This document shows positions 27,588 through 36,593 of a stretch of DNA of 64,000 bases, in pieces. Under the pieces are notes generated by a model. That model worked only from the letters and a program-made list of their open reading frames with translations. It made no database searches and had not been told where the DNA came from. A program made the position numbers and the translations under genes. Position 1 is the first letter of the stretch; every line of letters starts with the position of its first letter. This DNA comes from an uncultured bacterium (GTDB lineage Bacteria; UBP6; UBA1177): positions 57,868 to 121,867 of the forward strand of contig CAJOFY010000003.1 in NCBI GenBank assembly GCA_905233945.1, read 5' to 3'.

Positions 27588-28363
27588 ACAGGATTCACAT
27601 TCTTGCAAGCGGCTCAAAGGCTAACGCCTACATCATCGAAGCCGAAAATTCCATGATTCTCATTGACCAGGGTTTGAGTTTTAAGGAGTTCTCGAGCCGC
27701 GCAGAAAAGCTTGGCATCGATATTTTCCGCATTAAGGCGATTCTGCTGACTCACGAGCACGAAGACCACATAAAAGGGGTCGCATACACCGCATACAAAC
27801 TTGACGCACCAGTTTTTTCAACGGCGCAAACTCTTGAAATTCTTAACGAAAACGCAAAAAAGCCGATACACTCGCGGATAGTTGAAAAAGACCGTAAAAT
27901 CAAACTCGGAGCTTTTGAAATCACTCCTTTCGGGATAATGCACGACGCTGTTGATCCTGTCGGCTATCTCGTTTCGACTCCGTGCGGTGAAACTGTCTGC
28001 TTCGCGACCGATACCGGCAAAATCACAAACAGGATGATGACTTACATAAATCAGGGAACAAACATTATTCTCGAGGCGAACCACGATCCGGCGATGCTTT
28101 ACCAGAACAGAAAGTATCCGCCGGTTCTGAAAGAGCGCATCCGCGGTCCCTACGGTCATCTTTCAAACGATCAGAGCCTCGAAGCACTTGACAGAATGGG
28201 GGAAAATCATCCGAAAACCGTGATTTTCAGCCATCTCAGCGAAGAAAACAACTCTCCGGAAATGCTGAAAAATCTAGTCATCGACTTTAAAAAGGCGCAC
28301 AGCCTTGATTTCAAGGCTTTTATCGCGAACCAGAACAACCCTAAATCAATTCTTCTTTCATGA
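27584..28363 (+). CDS. MBL-fold metallohydrolase, WalJ/YycJ-like
   Basis: The 259-residue protein has the metallo-beta-lactamase motif THEHEDHIKG near residue 63, further metal ligands in FATDTGK and EANHD, and FSHLSEENN near the C-terminus. The start ILASGSKANAY is typical of WalJ/YycJ, linked to DNA repair and to the cell wall regulon in Firmicutes. It starts with GTG at 27584, overlapping the previous stop, and its own stop overlaps the tatD start. It sits in the RdgC-like/TatD operon, consistent with DNA metabolism. Confidence 0.88.
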   Translation: MNRIHILASGSKANAYIIEAENSMILIDQGLSFKEFSSRAEKLGIDIFRIKAILLTHEHEDHIKGVAYTAYKLDAPVFSTAQTLEILNENAKKPIHSRIVEKDRKIKLGAFEITPFGIMHDAVDPVGYLVSTPCGETVCFATDTGKITNRMMTYINQGTNIILEANHDPAMLYQNRKYPPVLKERIRGPYGHLSNDQSLEALDRMGENHPKTVIFSHLSEENNSPEMLKNLVIDFKKAHSLDFKAFIANQNNPKSILLS

Positions 28364-29091
28364 TTTCCGACGCCCATTTTCATTTGAAGCAGCTTTTTGA
28401 AATTTCACCTGAACAAGCTGATTTTATTAAAGAAAATGACTTTTGGGGACTCTGCTCATGCCGCAAAGTTGAAGAGGTTGAATTCGTCGAAAATTTTATC
28501 GCGGAAAATCCGGAAACTGCTCAAAAATTGAAAATTTCGTTCGGAATCCATCCGCAGGCTCCCGAGGAAAAAGAGCTGAAAACATTGGAAAAACTTATTT
28601 CAGAAAACCGCATCGCGGCAGTGGGGGAAATCGGGCTCGACCGCTTTAATGAAGAGTTTGCAGGAACCTTCGGCTTGCAGAAAAAACTTTTTTCGGCACA
28701 GCTTGAAATCGCTAAAAATGCGGAACTTCCGGTGATTCTTCACATCCGCAAGGCAATCCCTGAAGTTTTTGAGCAAATTCAGGAACTTAGAAAAATAAAG
28801 AAAGTTGTTTTCCACTCTTTTTCAGGCACAGCCGAAGAGGCTCTGAGCATATTGAACCACGGCGTAAACGCATTTTTCAGTTTCGGCAACGCTCTCTTGA
28901 ACGGGCATAAAAAAGCGGTTGAAACTGTGAAAATTCTGCCGGAAGGTCGTATTTTGACTGAAACAGATGCGCCTTATCAGCCGAAAAAGGGTGAGACTTT
29001 TTCAAAACCGGCTGATATTCTGCTGATTCAGGCGAAGATAAAAGAAATCCTGACAGCGGATGTTTCACGTGAAACCTTTGAGGAAAAGTGA
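28360..29091 (+). CDS. TatD-family metal-dependent hydrolase
   Basis: This 243-residue TIM-barrel protein begins ISDAHFHL (the HxH metal motif), with GIHPQAPEE, AVGEIGLDRFNEE, PVILHIRKA, VFHSFSGT and LTETDAPYQ in the family order. TatD proteins are magnesium-dependent 3'-5' exonucleases or deaminase-like hydrolases. It is shorter than usual (about 260) but all metal ligands appear present. It overlaps both neighbours by 4 bp and 1 bp, so it is translationally coupled. Confidence 0.9.
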   Translation: MISDAHFHLKQLFEISPEQADFIKENDFWGLCSCRKVEEVEFVENFIAENPETAQKLKISFGIHPQAPEEKELKTLEKLISENRIAAVGEIGLDRFNEEFAGTFGLQKKLFSAQLEIAKNAELPVILHIRKAIPEVFEQIQELRKIKKVVFHSFSGTAEEALSILNHGVNAFFSFGNALLNGHKKAVETVKILPEGRILTETDAPYQPKKGETFSKPADILLIQAKIKEILTADVSRETFEEK

Positions 29092-30590
29092 TGAATTTGA
29101 AGAAAATAGCAAACAATTCCGAATTGTTACCGTTCCTGGCAATTTTTGCTCTCTCGTTTTTGGTTCGGATTTATGCTTCGTCAACAAGTCTGGCGCAGAT
29201 TTTTCCCGACGAAATTTTCCAGACACTTGAGCCTGCCCACAAACTCGTTTTCGGGCGGGGAATAACCTACTGGGAGTTCAAAGTCGGGGCGAGAAGCTGG
29301 TTTTTGCCGGGAATTATCGCCGGAATCTACAAAATTCTGGATATTTTCGGGATAAAAGATCCGCTTTACATAAATATTGGAGTAAAAATTTTCTTCAGTA
29401 TTTTCAACAGTCTGGCTGTTTCGACTGTCTATCTTCTTTTTCGCAGACACGGGCTTGACAAAAAAGAGGCGTTTCTTTTCTCGCTGCCGCTGGCTGCAAG
29501 CTATCTTCTTTCTTATATTTCGGTAAGGACAATTTCGGAATCGGCGGCTCTGCCGTTCATGGTTTTTGCCGTTTATTTTGCATCGAACTATGTTGAAAAA
29601 GAAACAAAAAAAGAACTGTTTTTCTCAATCCTGACTGTCGGTATCGCATATATAATCCGTTTTCAGACCTGCATTTTTGCTTTCGGCTTGTGTATCGCGC
29701 TCTTTCTGACTGCGAAAAAACGCTTTAGTGCGGCTCTGATTTTCGGTTTCGGATACATCGGAATGATGCTTATCCAGGGAATCATGGACATTTTCACATG
29801 GGGGAAATTCGCCCAGTCGCTCATCACCTATCTCGATTACAATATTATCCGCAAGGTCAGCGACAATTTCAGCGTTTCTCCGTGGTATTTTTTTCTTAAG
29901 GAATTTGCTGCGACATTTCATCCGCTGACTTATATCTCGGCAATTTTAATGATGATTTTTGCAACTATAAATTTCAGAAAAAACAAAAGTCTCGTTCTTT
30001 TCTTCTTTCCTTTTCTCTTCTTTTTCGTAATTCATTCGGCGATTGCGCACAAGCAGCCCCGCTTTGTTTTTGCCTGCTGTTTCGCGCTTCTGGCGCTTTC
30101 AGCCGAATTTTTTGCATTTTTATACCGGAAATACGGGCAGAAGAGGGAAAAAGCGGCACTTTTTCTTTCGGTTTTCCTTCTTTTCTCGCTTGATGCCTTT
30201 CCTCACATGAAATACGCGCCGCTCTGGAATCATTCGGTCACTTCAGTTGACAATTTTTACGGTCACGACAAAGGAAAGGAAAAAATTTTCGGCGGAGTTC
30301 TGGAAACCGAAGCAGAACTCGGCAGGATCGATGACCTGAAGCGGGCTTATCTTTTCGGTATTCCGCAGATCTGGAGCGGAGGATACGCTTATTTTCACAA
30401 AAACGCCCAGATTTCTTTTGCATCAAAACCGGACGATGTCAGAAAAATGATGAAAAAAGCGGTCGAATCAAGACAATCGAACACTTACTGTGCTTTCAGA
30501 AACAGTATCGAAATTCCGGAAGAATACCGTGAAAATCTTGAAAAAATCAGTGATAACGGCGAATTTACGATTTACAGGCTTAAAATTTGA
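29091..30590 (+). CDS. GT22-family (PIG-B/ALG9-like) mannosyltransferase, membrane
   Basis: The 499-residue membrane protein has the GT22 hallmark near residues 35-65: FPDEIFQTLEPAHKLVFG, TYWEF and RSWFLPG, where PDE is the catalytic acidic motif of this GT-C family. Eight or more membrane segments follow. In eukaryotes these enzymes add mannose to GPI or dolichol glycans; bacterial versions act on lipid-linked sugars. ATG 29091 is chosen over GTG 29088 because AGGA is 6 bp upstream. It converges with the lipoprotein gene at 30580, overlapping 11 bp. Confidence 0.85.
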   Translation: MNLKKIANNSELLPFLAIFALSFLVRIYASSTSLAQIFPDEIFQTLEPAHKLVFGRGITYWEFKVGARSWFLPGIIAGIYKILDIFGIKDPLYINIGVKIFFSIFNSLAVSTVYLLFRRHGLDKKEAFLFSLPLAASYLLSYISVRTISESAALPFMVFAVYFASNYVEKETKKELFFSILTVGIAYIIRFQTCIFAFGLCIALFLTAKKRFSAALIFGFGYIGMMLIQGIMDIFTWGKFAQSLITYLDYNIIRKVSDNFSVSPWYFFLKEFAATFHPLTYISAILMMIFATINFRKNKSLVLFFFPFLFFFVIHSAIAHKQPRFVFACCFALLALSAEFFAFLYRKYGQKREKAALFLSVFLLFSLDAFPHMKYAPLWNHSVTSVDNFYGHDKGKEKIFGGVLETEAELGRIDDLKRAYLFGIPQIWSGGYAYFHKNAQISFASKPDDVRKMMKKAVESRQSNTYCAFRNSIEIPEEYRENLEKISDNGEFTIYRLKI

Positions 30591-31146
30591 CCGTTTTCGG
30601 TTCGCCGCCGCCGAAGCTGGTGAATACCGCAGTTGCGTTTTTGAAGTATAAAACCTGAGTGTTGTCGTCGTTTTCGTTGTACATTCCGCGAAGATTAGGA
30701 TAGTTGTCAAGCATATGTTTTTTCGCCTCGATGCGGTCGTCGTTTACGAGTTCGCCCGAAAGTCTGAGCCATTTTTTGCCGTCGAAGCAGCAGAGTTCCG
30801 CTTTGGGATTGGCTGCAAGCTGTTTCGAGACGTTTTTCTTCTTACCTGTCTGGATGTAGAGTTTTCCGTCGAAAATATCGATTGTTCCGAACGGGCGTAC
30901 TCTCGGCTGACCGTCTGCTTCGACTGTTGCAAGGTAGTAGGTTTTGCACTCTTTGATGAATTCATAAACTGACTGCATAGTTAATTCCTCCTTTTCTTCG
31001 GTTTTTGCCGGCTTTGCCGGACTGATAGTCGCAACTTCTTCCGGTTTTGCGCTGTTTTCTTTCGGATTTTCCTTCCCGTCGCCGTCCTGGCACGAAAAAA
31101 GAAGAAAAACCGAGACTAAAATCCCTAAAATCGCATTTTTTTTCAT
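30580..31146 (-). CDS. Lipoprotein with pyridoxamine-phosphate-oxidase-like FMN-binding fold
   Basis: This 188-residue protein has a lipoprotein signal (LVSVFLLFSCQD), a Lys/Glu/Pro linker, and from about residue 57 a split-barrel flavin-binding domain: CKTYYLATVEADGQPRVRPFGTIDIFDGKLY, NVSKQLAANPKAELCCF and WLRLSGELV. Cytoplasmic members of this family bind FMN or F420, so a membrane-anchored periplasmic version is unusual. It ends with an 11-bp overlap of the convergent GT22 gene and follows the IgGFc-type lipoprotein gene by 11 bp on the same strand. Confidence 0.82.
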   Translation of the reverse strand: MKKNAILGILVSVFLLFSCQDGDGKENPKENSAKPEEVATISPAKPAKTEEKEELTMQSVYEFIKECKTYYLATVEADGQPRVRPFGTIDIFDGKLYIQTGKKKNVSKQLAANPKAELCCFDGKKWLRLSGELVNDDRIEAKKHMLDNYPNLRGMYNENDDNTQVLYFKNATAVFTSFGGGEPKTVKF

Positions 31147-31157
31147 AGATTCCTCTT

Positions 31158-33101
31158 TTAGTATTGAGTAAGAATATTAAGGTCAAGTCCGCCGGGATAC
31201 ATGTAGCTTACATCCATTCCCCAGCCGTAGACGAGTATTCCGCATGATCCGGTGCAGCTCAGATGATGGCGCATGAACCATGAATCGAGCTCGAAGATAT
31301 AGTAAACTTTGCTGCTGCCGTAGACTGTGCCCTGCATTTCGCCGTCCATCGCGGGTTCCGGGGTTTCGCCGTCGAGAGTTATTTCGACTCCCGGATCGGT
31401 AATGACTTCGACAAAATTCGCGTTTCCGCCGTCGGTTTCGGTATCTTCGACCGAGTAAGCAAAGAAGTAATATTCGTTTCGGAACTGCTCTACCGGCGGG
31501 ATTATGGTCATTGCCGGATCGCCGAAGCAGTATGAGTGGGAAGAACCCGGCGAATCGTCACGGCAGTCGGAGCTGATGTCTTCAGAACCGCTGAGATACT
31601 GCGTTAACTGCACAGGTTTGTCAGCTTCGATGAACGATGTTCCTGAAGTAAACCAGCTTCCGCCCTCGTCAATGTAGTTGAGTTCGTATTCATAAAACTC
31701 ACCGGCATTAAGCATAACAGTTTTTTCGGTGCCGTTTGAGTATTCCTCGTCCCTGATTTTGATTGAGACATTCGTTTCGTCAGCCGCTGCCACGACACGG
31801 ACAAAATCGCGGGCATAGCTTCTCGGTTTGGTTTTTACGACCGCATAGTGGGTTCCCCAGCGGGTTACGGGAAGAAGCTGGTGCTCAATGTGATCGCAGT
31901 AGCCTCTGTCTTTCGGAATATCAGCGCATCCGTGGCCTCCGAAAACAGCGACCGGAGCACATTTCGAATACGGGTTTTTGCACGCTATCTTCGTGCCTGT
32001 GAAATCGGCTCCGCCGGTTGTCGTAACAATGTTAAGCACTTCGCCCTGAGCGACTTCGACGGTCATTGGAACGCCTTTTGTGGTTCCGGGAATCTTGCCG
32101 CTTGCCGCAATATCGGCAGTAGGCGTGATTTCAAGCTCGACCGGCATGTCGTAAGCTCCTATAATCGTGAAATAACCGGGGCCGTCACTGCCGACATTCG
32201 TTTCGTCGGGATAAGTTGCCACAATGTAGTCTGCTCCGAGTTTTGTCGACGGCAGAACCAGAGAAGCGTCGTTCGAATGAAGGTTGTAGAACGGGTTAAA
32301 CTGGTAAACGATTATCGGAAAATCCGATTTTATGTGGTAGCTGAGAAAACTTGCCGCCGTGCCGATGAGCATTCTGTCCTCTTGTCTCGGTGTAACGACG
32401 ATGGTTTCCTGAGGATTTACCGTGATAACAAAAGAGGAATCGTGGTTATTGCACTCCATATCGTCGTATTCGCTGCCCAAAAATGATTTCGTCACCTTGT
32501 AGCAGTATTCAAAACTCTCGATTTTTGTCTCTGTTCCGTCTTCAAGGGTTTTGAAGAATTCAATTGTTGCGGTTTCTGTCGGATGCGAGTTGGCAAGAGC
32601 AACCGAAAAAGACTCCTTTGAAGTGATTTTTTCGGTTTTTCTGCCGTTATAGAGTTTTGCTGTGTAGAAATCACAACCGAGATAACTTGCTCCTGCCGAA
32701 GCACAGGCCAGTGTTTCGCACTTTCCGAATGAGCAGAACAAGCCTTCGCCGCACTTTTCTATAGCCGGAGTTTCGACTCCCGATCCGTCTTCCTTGCACC
32801 GAAAAATGCTATTGGGATCACTCGCGTCGCAAACTTTCATTCCTGGATTACAGCTGGTTGTCACCGGAGTTGTATCATGATCGGGCTGTTCATTGCTGTC
32901 TGAATCGGTAGCGGTGCTGTCGTCATCCTGCACCGGATTATTATCTGAATCACCGGTTTCGGAACTCTCTTCGTCCGAAACAATGCCGCTAGTGTCATTG
33001 TCCGGGATCGGCAGAGTTTCTTCGTCATCATCCGAAGCGGCGCAGCCGGAAAGTATAAAAATCAGAATAAAAAGATAAAAAACAAAATCCGGTTTTTTCA
33101 T
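31158..33101 (-). CDS. IgGFc-binding-protein-like lipoprotein
   Basis: The 647-residue protein has a lipobox (FILSGCAAS), an acidic Ser/Asp/Thr linker (residues 25-80), a short Cys-rich segment (CNPGMKVCDAS to CETLACASAG) and then a long beta-rich domain with GCDFYTAKLYN, SHPTETATIEFF, ADYIVATYPDE, GHGCADIP and QLLPVTRWGTHYAV. This matches the bacterial IgGFc-binding N-terminal domain family, which is common in Myxococcota. It is probably displayed on the outer membrane. Its ligand is unknown; antibody binding should not be assumed. Confidence 0.82.
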   Translation of the reverse strand: MKKPDFVFYLFILIFILSGCAASDDDEETLPIPDNDTSGIVSDEESSETGDSDNNPVQDDDSTATDSDSNEQPDHDTTPVTTSCNPGMKVCDASDPNSIFRCKEDGSGVETPAIEKCGEGLFCSFGKCETLACASAGASYLGCDFYTAKLYNGRKTEKITSKESFSVALANSHPTETATIEFFKTLEDGTETKIESFEYCYKVTKSFLGSEYDDMECNNHDSSFVITVNPQETIVVTPRQEDRMLIGTAASFLSYHIKSDFPIIVYQFNPFYNLHSNDASLVLPSTKLGADYIVATYPDETNVGSDGPGYFTIIGAYDMPVELEITPTADIAASGKIPGTTKGVPMTVEVAQGEVLNIVTTTGGADFTGTKIACKNPYSKCAPVAVFGGHGCADIPKDRGYCDHIEHQLLPVTRWGTHYAVVKTKPRSYARDFVRVVAAADETNVSIKIRDEEYSNGTEKTVMLNAGEFYEYELNYIDEGGSWFTSGTSFIEADKPVQLTQYLSGSEDISSDCRDDSPGSSHSYCFGDPAMTIIPPVEQFRNEYYFFAYSVEDTETDGGNANFVEVITDPGVEITLDGETPEPAMDGEMQGTVYGSSKVYYIFELDSWFMRHHLSCTGSCGILVYGWGMDVSYMYPGGLDLNILTQY

Positions 33102-33136
33102 AAAATCACCTCAAATATCTGATTTTTAATAAGAAG

Positions 33137-33223
33137 TGGTGCCGAGAACAGGACTTGAACCTGCACGGAGTTGCCCCCACTAGAACCTGAATCTAGCGTG
33201 TCTGCCAATTCCACCATCCCGGC
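33137..33223 (-). tRNA. tRNA-Leu (CAG), with encoded CCA
   Basis: The minus strand folds into an 87-nt class II tRNA. The acceptor GCCGGGA pairs with TCTCGGC, the anticodon stem CTAGA/TCTAG holds the loop TTCAGGT with anticodon CAG, there is an extended variable arm (GGGGGCAACTCC), and the T loop is GGTTCAAGTCC. A discriminator A and an encoded CCA follow. No terminator lies between it and the IgGFc-type lipoprotein start 35 bp downstream. Confidence 0.95.
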
Positions 33224-33238
33224 ACAAAAAGCGCGGTA

Positions 33239-33265
33239 ATTATACTCAAAATGCGTTATAGTCAA
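33239..33265 (-). promoter_or_regulatory. Promoter of tRNA-Leu
   Basis: On the minus strand TTGACT (33265-33260) and TATAAT (33244-33239) are 15 bp apart, 16 bp before the mature tRNA 5' end, followed by a GC-rich CCGCGC stretch typical of stable-RNA promoters. The spacer is shorter than usual. It may also drive the downstream lipoprotein genes. Confidence 0.65.
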
Positions 33266-33276
33266 GATTTTTAGTG

Positions 33277-35121
33277 TTATTTCGATTCAAAATCGCCGGC
33301 CAAGTGCTTGAGCTGAGCCTTGAGAGCATCGAATTTTTCCGCTTCTTTCTTCATTCTTTCGATTTCTGCGGCAAGATTTTCAGCTTTTGAAGCCAATTCA
33401 GTTTTTTCTTTTTCTGTTTCCGCAAGTTTTTGTGCTGTTTGCTCGTTTTCCTTTTTCAATGTTTCGATTTCAGAAGAAGCGGAATCCAATGCTTCCTTTG
33501 TTTCCATGAGTTTGTCGATTTGTGCGTTAAGTTCTTTGATTCTCTCGATTTTTTCGCTGTTTTTGCTTTTCAGCGACTCGTTTTCCTTGACAAGCTCGTC
33601 GTTCTGGTCGGTGATTTCGGCAGCTTTTGCGATAGCTTCGCCGAGTTCATCGATTTCGTTTTTCTGAATTGTGCAGACTTTTTCAAGTTCCGCCTTTTCC
33701 TGGCGTACTTTTTCAAATTCATCGGCAATTATCGTGAGGTTGGCGATAGTGTCCTTGAGTTCCGCCGCTTCAGTTTCTGCTTTTTTGAAAAGAGCTTCTT
33801 TTTCTTCGACAGTGCGGGCTTTTTCAGCAGTTGCCTCTTCGGCTTTTTTCAGCGAATTTTTAAGAGCCTCCTTTTCGGAGTCCGCTGCTGCCGCCGCTTT
33901 TTTCAGCTCGGCTATTTCGGCTGCACCCTTTTCAACTTTTGCTGTTTCAGCTTTCAGTTTTTCTTTTGCAGCATCAAGTTCCTTTTTGTGCGACTCGGCG
34001 AGTTTTTCCTTTTCAGCAGCATCAGCTTTTTTTGTTTCTTCCAGCGATTTCAGCAGCTTGTCTTTTTCTGCGGTCGTGTTTTTCGCTTCGTTTTCAGCTT
34101 TTTTAACCCGTTCTTTCATCTCTTTGTTGTAAACCGAAAGGACATCGTTCTGGTCTTTGAGCTCGGCTATTTTCTTGTTCAGTTCATCAATATCTTTCTG
34201 GCTGAACGAATTTTTGAGTGAAGTTTCAAGTTCCTGAACGGATTTTTCGAGAGCTGCGGTTTTTTTGTTTGCTTCATCAAGAGTTTTTTCAAAACCTGAT
34301 TTGAGTTCCGCGGTTTTCTTATCAGCTTCCGAAGTAAGGTCTTTAACGGTTTTTGCATGATTTTCTTCAGCTTTTTTGAGATTTTCCTCAAGATTTTTCT
34401 TGTCTGAGGAAAGAGTTTCGAGCTGTTTTTTCAACTCTTTGCATTCCGCGGCGGCTTTTTCTGAAGCGGCAAGTTTTTCTTCCAGTTCAGCAGTTTTTTC
34501 TTCTAGATTTTTTATTCTGAGCCCTTTCTGAACGATGGCATCCTTCAATTCGCCGGTTTCTTCCTCGATTTTTGAATTTTCGGAAATATTTTTTTCCAGT
34601 TCCGCAATTTTTTCGTTCTGTTTAGCGATAATTCCGTCTTTTTCCGAAATTTGTTTGTTCAGGGAGCCTATTTCTTCATCCTCTTTTGCAAGTTTTCCCT
34701 TCAAAGCATCTAGTTCCGCTGCACTTTCTTCTGCAGCAAGAGCGTCAAGGAATGGGTATATCGCATTCATTGATGCGAGGATTGTCTCGTCGTCAGCCGG
34801 AATTTTGAGATAATAATCGGCATGATAATCAAACTCTCTGTGCCTTTCGAAAGTTTTTTCATCGGCGTTGCTCGAAAGAAGAAGAATCGGTCTTGATGCA
34901 TAAAGACTCAACGCCCTGATTTTCTTGCAGAGCATAAAACCTTGCATTCCCGGGTTTTCGGCACGGATTATAAATGCGTTGATCTTCGTTTTGTCGAGAA
35001 TTTCCTGAACTTTTGCCTCGGAATCCGCAACCAGAACGGAAAAGCCGAATTGTTCAAAAAGAGCCGTAAGATTTCCGGCGTTTGCCTGATCAGACTCATA
35101 AATAAGAAGGTTTTTGCTCAT
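33277..35121 (-). CDS. Pseudo-receiver domain plus long coiled coil, FrzS/AglZ-like
   Basis: The 614-residue protein has a response-regulator-like domain in the first 125 residues (NLLIYESDQANAGNL, PGMQGFMLCKKIR, PILLLSS, YYLKIP). The position of the phosphoacceptor Asp reads RAEN before PGM, so phosphorylation is unlikely. The remainder is an almost unbroken Glu/Lys/Ala coiled coil. This layout is that of FrzS and AglZ, the polarity and motility scaffolds of Myxococcus, but generic coiled-coil scaffolds are an alternative. Its start is 12 bp downstream of the next small gene, so the two probably form an operon. Confidence 0.75.
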   Translation of the reverse strand: MSKNLLIYESDQANAGNLTALFEQFGFSVLVADSEAKVQEILDKTKINAFIIRAENPGMQGFMLCKKIRALSLYASRPILLLSSNADEKTFERHREFDYHADYYLKIPADDETILASMNAIYPFLDALAAEESAAELDALKGKLAKEDEEIGSLNKQISEKDGIIAKQNEKIAELEKNISENSKIEEETGELKDAIVQKGLRIKNLEEKTAELEEKLAASEKAAAECKELKKQLETLSSDKKNLEENLKKAEENHAKTVKDLTSEADKKTAELKSGFEKTLDEANKKTAALEKSVQELETSLKNSFSQKDIDELNKKIAELKDQNDVLSVYNKEMKERVKKAENEAKNTTAEKDKLLKSLEETKKADAAEKEKLAESHKKELDAAKEKLKAETAKVEKGAAEIAELKKAAAAADSEKEALKNSLKKAEEATAEKARTVEEKEALFKKAETEAAELKDTIANLTIIADEFEKVRQEKAELEKVCTIQKNEIDELGEAIAKAAEITDQNDELVKENESLKSKNSEKIERIKELNAQIDKLMETKEALDSASSEIETLKKENEQTAQKLAETEKEKTELASKAENLAAEIERMKKEAEKFDALKAQLKHLAGDFESK

Positions 35122-35133
35122 AATAGACCTCTG

Positions 35134-35589
35134 CTATTTGTTTTTAAAAGCTGTAAGTTTTTTTTCTATCGCAAAAATCGAACCGAGACCGAGATCCTTC
35201 CGCACTTTCAAAAATGCCGTTCCTCCGAGAGGAAGAATCTTGGGATAACCGTGAAGAGTAAGTTTCAGAAAATTCGCGTAAATAACCAGATTTATTTTTT
35301 CCTTTTCTTCCGCAAGGAGTTTTGCCGAAAAAACCAGAAAATCTTCAACACTTAAAGTTGAGGTGTGTTCAGAGAACAGTTCCTTGAAAACTTCTTCCTG
35401 CATACTTACGACAAAATCGGGTTTGTCGTTTTCAGACAGCGGTCTGAAGACAATCCCGTTTTTTTCACGGAACACAAGAATTTTTTCAGCGTTTTCAACG
35501 ACGACGCCGAACGAGGCTCCTTTTGACAATGATTCCAAAATCTTCATTACTGCATTGTTTTTTCTGACTGTTTCTTCTACAGAAAACAT
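35134..35589 (-). CDS. Uncharacterised 151-residue protein
   Basis: No family was recognised. The protein is soluble, without signal peptide or membrane segment. It has a predicted alpha/beta pattern (FGVVVENAEKILVFREKNG, FVVSMQEEVFKELF, INLVIYANFLKLTLHGYPKILPLGG). The layout recalls a small lipid- or ligand-binding fold but no motif supports that. It lies 12 bp upstream of the FrzS-like gene in the same direction, so the two are probably cotranscribed. Confidence 0.6.
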   Translation of the reverse strand: MFSVEETVRKNNAVMKILESLSKGASFGVVVENAEKILVFREKNGIVFRPLSENDKPDFVVSMQEEVFKELFSEHTSTLSVEDFLVFSAKLLAEEKEKINLVIYANFLKLTLHGYPKILPLGGTAFLKVRKDLGLGSIFAIEKKLTAFKNK

Positions 35590-35686
35590 ACACTGAACCT
35601 CTCAATCAAAGAGCTTGTTTTTGTATCACAACCGCTTTTCTTTTGCAAGAAATTAAATTTACTCTCGTTTTTTATGGAAATTTAAA

Positions 35687-35733
35687 TATAATACGCGCCG
35701 GTTTTGTAGAGACGTCATATATGGCGTCTCTAC
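35687..35733 (+). promoter_or_regulatory. Promoter -10 and 28-bp inverted repeat upstream of the GT2/GT4 pair
   Basis: TATAAT (35687-35692) is followed by CGCCGG (35696-35701), then by an inverted repeat at 35706-35733: arms GTAGAGACGTCATA and TATGGCGTCTCTAC, 14 bp with one mismatch (a G-T pair in RNA). The repeat would lie at the start of the mRNA leader. It could be an operator or a leader hairpin. No T run follows it. Confidence 0.55.
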
Positions 35734-35762
35734 GTGATTTATAGGTGTTGATTGGAGATTTT

Positions 35763-36593
35763 ATGAAATTCTCGATCGTGATTCCGAGTTACAACCAGGG
35801 TGAATTTCTGGAAAGAACGCTGCTTTCGGTCATCAATCAGGATGCTGACACTGAAATCATCGTGATCGACGGGGGTTCGACCGACAATTCAGTCGAAATC
35901 ATCAAAAAATATGAGGATAAAATCGCCTACTGGGTTTCCGAAAAGGACCGCGGACAGAGCCACGCGCTGAACAAAGGTTTTGCAAAAGCCACCGGCGATA
36001 TTTTCGGCTGGCAGAACAGCGACGATGTCTACATGCCGGGCGCGTTCAGGAAAGTTCAGGAAGTTTTTGAAAAATTTCCCGACAAGAAAATCGTTTACGG
36101 CAACTGGTACGAAATTGACGAGAACGACAACGTAATTGACAAAACCTATTCTGCGCCGAAGCCGAGGATCCCGCATTTTTCGTATGAAGGGTTTGACTGC
36201 TACAACCAGACTATGTTCTGGCGCAGGAGTGTCCACGAAAAATTCGGTCAGCACGATGAAAGGCTGCATATGCTGATGGACGGCGACATGATTTTCCGGT
36301 TTATTTTTCAGGAAGGAGTGGATTCGTTCTATAAAATCAATGACTTTCTTGCCGCTTTCAGGCGCACTTCAACCCAGAAAAGTCCCGACGATCATCTGAA
36401 TGAAACAACGATCCTGAATGAAAAAATGCTCGCTGAAAAATTCGGTTTTCCGCCAGAAAACTCTTTTGCCGGAAAATATTACCGCGTTCGTCATAGATTC
36501 GCCAAACTCTGGTGGCATCTGACTCAGGGCGGTATCCGATATACTTGGCGCAAATTCCGGCGCGGTTACAGAAAAAGAGGAAAAATCTTCTGA
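35763..36593 (+). CDS. Family 2 glycosyltransferase
   Basis: The 276-residue protein has FSIVIPSYNQGEFLERTLLS, EIIVIDGGSTDNSVEII, ISEKDRGQSHALNKGFAKATG-like (WVSEKDRGQSHALNKG) and WQNSDDVYMPGAF, the full GT2 core. ATG 35763 is chosen because TTGGAGA lies upstream and homology starts there. Its stop overlaps the start of the GT4 gene (TGATG), so the two act in one small plus-strand operon with its own promoter, apart from the large glycan cluster. Confidence 0.92.
   Translation: MKFSIVIPSYNQGEFLERTLLSVINQDADTEIIVIDGGSTDNSVEIIKKYEDKIAYWVSEKDRGQSHALNKGFAKATGDIFGWQNSDDVYMPGAFRKVQEVFEKFPDKKIVYGNWYEIDENDNVIDKTYSAPKPRIPHFSYEGFDCYNQTMFWRRSVHEKFGQHDERLHMLMDGDMIFRFIFQEGVDSFYKINDFLAAFRRTSTQKSPDDHLNETTILNEKMLAEKFGFPPENSFAGKYYRVRHRFAKLWWHLTQGGIRYTWRKFRRGYRKRGKIF

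Noticed and set aside
31158-33101. Proven immunoglobulin-binding virulence factor
   Set aside because: The family name comes from a eukaryotic mucin-like protein; bacterial members occur in many free-living organisms, and binding cannot be inferred.
33430-34221. Long plus-strand frame of 263 codons opposite the coiled-coil gene
   Set aside because: It is Phe/Ser/Cys-rich, as expected for the reverse reading of Glu/Lys coiled-coil codons, and it has no family likeness.
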